This document shows positions 61,242 to 64,000 of a DNA stretch of 64,000 bases, one piece after another. The first letter of the stretch is position 1; the number at the start of each line of letters is the position of its first letter. A program made the translations under genes and the position numbers. The notes under the pieces were generated by a model. It had not been told where the DNA came from and searched no databases. It saw only the letters and a list, made by a program, of their open reading frames with translations. Origin of the DNA: Paramacrobiotus metropolitanus (lineage: Eukaryota; Tardigrada; Eutardigrada; Parachela; Macrobiotidae); NCBI RefSeq assembly GCF_019649055.1, contig NW_026570234.1, forward strand, positions 558,001-622,000, written 5' to 3'.

Positions 61242-63084
61242 TTATTTTGTGCCCACACCAAGAAGCTTCTTAATTTTGAACTTGCGTTTCTTTTTCATTT
61301 TCTTTGTTGGTTTGTTGGTCAATGTTTGACCTGGATCTTCATCGTCCTCTTCGTATTCCAGCTCTTCTCGGCGTTTAACATTTTCCACCAGATCTTTCAA
61401 CAACTGCTCTTCTCGGGCTTGATGTGCATCCGTCCGTCGATCGACTGGCATTTCAATAAGCTGTCGCAGTTCTGCCTGAATAAGACGGTGTTCCGCGTTC
61501 AGCTCTTCCAACAATTCCATCACGCGGTTCTCGTCAGCTGAATCCACAGCACCAGTATCGGTGTGTTCAATCTCACGATCATTGGAGCTTTTTGTCAGAG
61601 TCGGACGTTTTATGAAAACTGGACTGGCACCAGCGGATGAATCTCCGGATTTCGGTGGTTGAAATCTGGCTGACGTGATCGACATACCGTTCAATGATGA
61701 TTCCAGCGAGCGCTCCAAATCAGAATTCTTCAACCAAAAAATAATGTTGCAGAGATAAGCAGTTTTCAAGAAATGCGATTGAGAAAAATCGCAAGTTCAG
61801 TATAAACGAATATCAAACAAGCTGCAAAGTAATCAAAATCCTGCTATCGTTACAATAATTTAAGTGAATGGCGACGAGAGTGCGATGAATGCCTTCGTTC
61901 ACCACACACAAAAAACATCCATGAATCACTACTTTATCACATTATCAGACCATACGTAATCTTGTAAAATAATAAACACTGATAAGCTCTACTTGTTCCA
62001 TGACAGTTCAGCAAAACGTTTTCGTCGTGCAAAATAATAAAAGCGTACCCAGCTAAAAAATTTGCAAAACAACGCTGTGCCCATATTTTCTAATGGGAGC
62101 CCGACAAAAAATCTCCCATTAGAAAATTAACTGACTGGAACTGACAAGAACGCCAGAAACATCCGCCGCTTTTACTAACGACAAAATTGTGACAACACTC
62201 GGCGACATTGGCCCGATATATTTAACTTGCAATTTTCGGCTTACGCTCAGATTCGGGGAAACATCCTTTTTAGCTCCCACGGGAGGGGGAGGAGCTGGCT
62301 TTTTTGTTTTTCGCATACTTCCGCAGGTCGGCGTGTTACCGTTTATCGTTGGAGCCACATTCGCCGGAGCGATTCTCGACATGTCGTTGTCTTTGCGGGG
62401 AACAGGTGGGGCTTGTCTTTTCTTAGGCGTAGTGGCCGCACTGGCACTAGCGCCGCTCGTTTGAGATTCCAAACTGAGGCTGGATGCGGAGCGAGGAGTT
62501 CCGGCGCTGGTATCCTGTACTGATAAACCCGAAGAGGATCGCGGTGGGCCGTTCGCAGTGGCATCGATCATCGATATCCTGCGCGGTGCAGGTACTGGAG
62601 GTTTGAGCCGCGATGGCGAACCTGCTGAGCCCCGCCGTATTGAAGCATTATCATCGGATGGGACACCTAGGGCAAGGGATTTCCTGGGAGTTGGATTCGG
62701 CACGGGTGAGGCATTTCTGGAGGTCTTGAGTGGGAACGAGTGCGGAACAATCGTCTCCTCGTCTTCATCGTCACTCGACCCAAAAGGATTTGTGCTGGGT
62801 TTGGCGTTTGGTTTCGCGCCTTCCTCGTCCGAACCGAACGGATTTAAATCTCCCGGATATTCTGCAGAAATTATATGGAATGGGTTAAGTCTGCCAACGC
62901 AGCCAGCTGTTGTGCGACAACTACAACATCCTTAACAGGCACTGGCCCTTGATTGCAAAATCAGGCAAAACGTTGGGGCAGTGAACACTTCAGTTAATCC
63001 AATCGTTTTGGCTAATAAAAAATATAGCTTCAATTATAAAGCATAGTAATTACCTTTCTCTTCGTGATCAGTAGACTCTGACAT
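61242..63084 (-). CDS. Minimal NPF-motif / bMERB-type protein (MICAL-L/EHBP1-like)
   Basis: Three exons (63084-63054, 62861-62227, 61727-61242) close exactly to 383 residues. Two NPF motifs in acidic context (LNPFGSDEEG and TNPFGSSDDEDEE, within the first 45 residues) are ligands for EHD-protein EH domains. A Pro-rich middle (SRLKPPVPAPRR; KKRQAPPVPRKDN; KKPAPPPPVGAKK) offers SH3-binding sites. The C terminus has a coiled segment resembling the second half of a bMERB/DUF3585 Rab-binding domain (IQAELRQLIEMP, then HQAREEQLLKDLVENVKRRE) and a very basic tail (KKMKKKRKFKIKKLLGVGTK). The calponin-homology and LIM domains of MICAL-L1 and the C2/CH domains of EHBP1 are absent, as is the first bMERB helix. 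Role in recycling endosomes is inferred from the motifs. Family assignment is moderate. Confidence 0.7.
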
Positions 63085-64000
63085 GTGGATTGAGAAATTT
63101 TAATCAGATCTGGGAATGGGATCCTGTGGAATCTCGAGATTTTCGACTGATGGGAGAAAGGACAAGGTAAGAGGGGGAAAGGAGCTTTTGCGGTTTCAAA
63201 CGATTCAAAAACAGTAGCACTTGAAGTACCGAGACCTTATCACAATCAAAAACAGACCAAGACTAGCTACTTCTAGATCCCAAATGAAGTTTAAAACCTA
63301 TTTGGATAAGTTTTGAAATACCCTCATAAAAAGTTCTAATAAGTATGTACAGGACGTTACGTGATCGATAGCAAGATTGCTCAATCATGAAAAAATTGCA
63401 GACTGCGACTTCCGCCTGTATTGTTGTCCAGCATGTGTACCGTTTGACAGTCTGTTAGCGGTCGGTTTTGGACTCGGTCGGTCTAAATGCAGCGTAGCTT
63501 TGATACCTGAGTTCGGCGATCGGTCGGCTCAGCTCCGGCCGATAAACCAGAATGCGAAACTTTTTGGGCCATGTTGATAAACATGACCATCCATTTCATA
63601 CCGGACTTCAGTACGACTGTACGAGTAGGATTTATCAAAACATTTCAACTATCTCCTCAAAAGTGGAAGATTTGCCATTTGCGTTTCCTTGTTGCATTTT
63701 ATAAAAGGGATAACTTCGGGATAGGTGCTTTGATTTCCTGGGTTCCGAAGCCGATGTAGTACATTGATTTGCCAGATCACGTTAACGTTTGCCATCTCGT
63801 TTTTTTGTGGCACGGCATCCGTCGTGTTTGTACTGCTGTTAAACTTCCATCCACAACCACAAGCAAGAATAATATATTCGCTTGCTTTTTTGACTTACTG
63901 CTGGTGTGGCTTTGTTTTTGCCGAAAATGTGCTCTTCAAGCTGTGTCGAGTTTGGATGGATTTCATTATTTTGTCGTTGTTGCTGTTAATTTACGGTGCT
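63085..64000. other. Right-edge sequence, no confident gene
   Basis: This is presumably the promoter of the NPF/bMERB gene. Open frames at 63377-63577 and 63571-63759 on plus have no known resemblance. An exon of a gene lying beyond the window cannot be excluded. Confidence 0.4.

Overview
This window looks like nuclear DNA from a small, compact-genome invertebrate. The genes are split into many short exons with GT-AG introns, mostly 50-150 bp, and encode typical metazoan proteins (CELF/Bruno, KDM2, NBAS, LST2, Ly6/GPI, astacin). Spacers are short and repeats few. A tardigrade or similar ecdysozoan would fit, but that is inference from style; no rRNA, mitochondrial or lineage marker is present. 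Exon models were built by hand from splice sites and reading phase. For the astacin, CELF, PAW, fucosyltransferase, LENG9-like, secreted repeat, Ly6 and NPF/bMERB genes the summed exon lengths close exactly in frame.

Layout: 1-2855 (-) 5' half of a KDM2-type JmjC demethylase running off the left edge. 4621-7054 (+) astacin-family protein with a ruined zinc site; its first intron carries a large inverted-repeat element holding a second, TTAA-flanked one. 7081-8758 (-) DUS4L-type tRNA dihydrouridine synthase, tail-to-tail with it. 9253-13123 (+) 17-exon coiled-coil protein I cannot name, sharing with DUS4L a spacer that contains a perfect 76-bp tandem duplication. 13719-14916 (-) proline-rich protein ending in a peptide:N-glycanase PAW domain but without the glycanase core. 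16102-17909 (-) GT10 alpha-1,3-fucosyltransferase. 19230-29301 (-) CELF/Bruno RNA-binding protein with large introns and an odd third RRM. 33207-37782 (-) ACSS3-type mitochondrial acyl-CoA synthetase. 38041-38850 (-) 5'-truncated LINE. 40331-42381 (+) RWD + MJ1316 + 2H phosphoesterase protein (LENG9-like). 43176-45166 (+) secreted Gly/Ser/Pro-rich protein. 45890-53253 (+) NBAS homologue, shorter than the vertebrate protein. 53882-54835 (+) Ly6/three-finger GPI protein. 55396-60040 (-) LST2/ZFYVE28 FYVE protein. 61242-63084 (-) minimal NPF-motif/bMERB protein of the MICAL-L/EHBP1 type.

There is no operon-like logic and the genes are functionally mixed. Some themes recur: RNA (DUS4L, CELF, the LENG9-like protein, and NBAS, which is linked to mRNA decay in other animals), membrane traffic (NBAS, LST2, the NPF/bMERB protein) and the secretory pathway or cell surface (astacin-like, fucosyltransferase, secreted repeat protein, Ly6). 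I found no CRISPR array, no convincing tRNA or rRNA gene and no intact viral element. The items most worth a second look are the pseudo-astacin, the PAW-only protein, the LENG9-like RNA-end protein, the degenerate CELF RRM3, the nested inverted-repeat elements, and unassigned open reading frames inside CELF introns.
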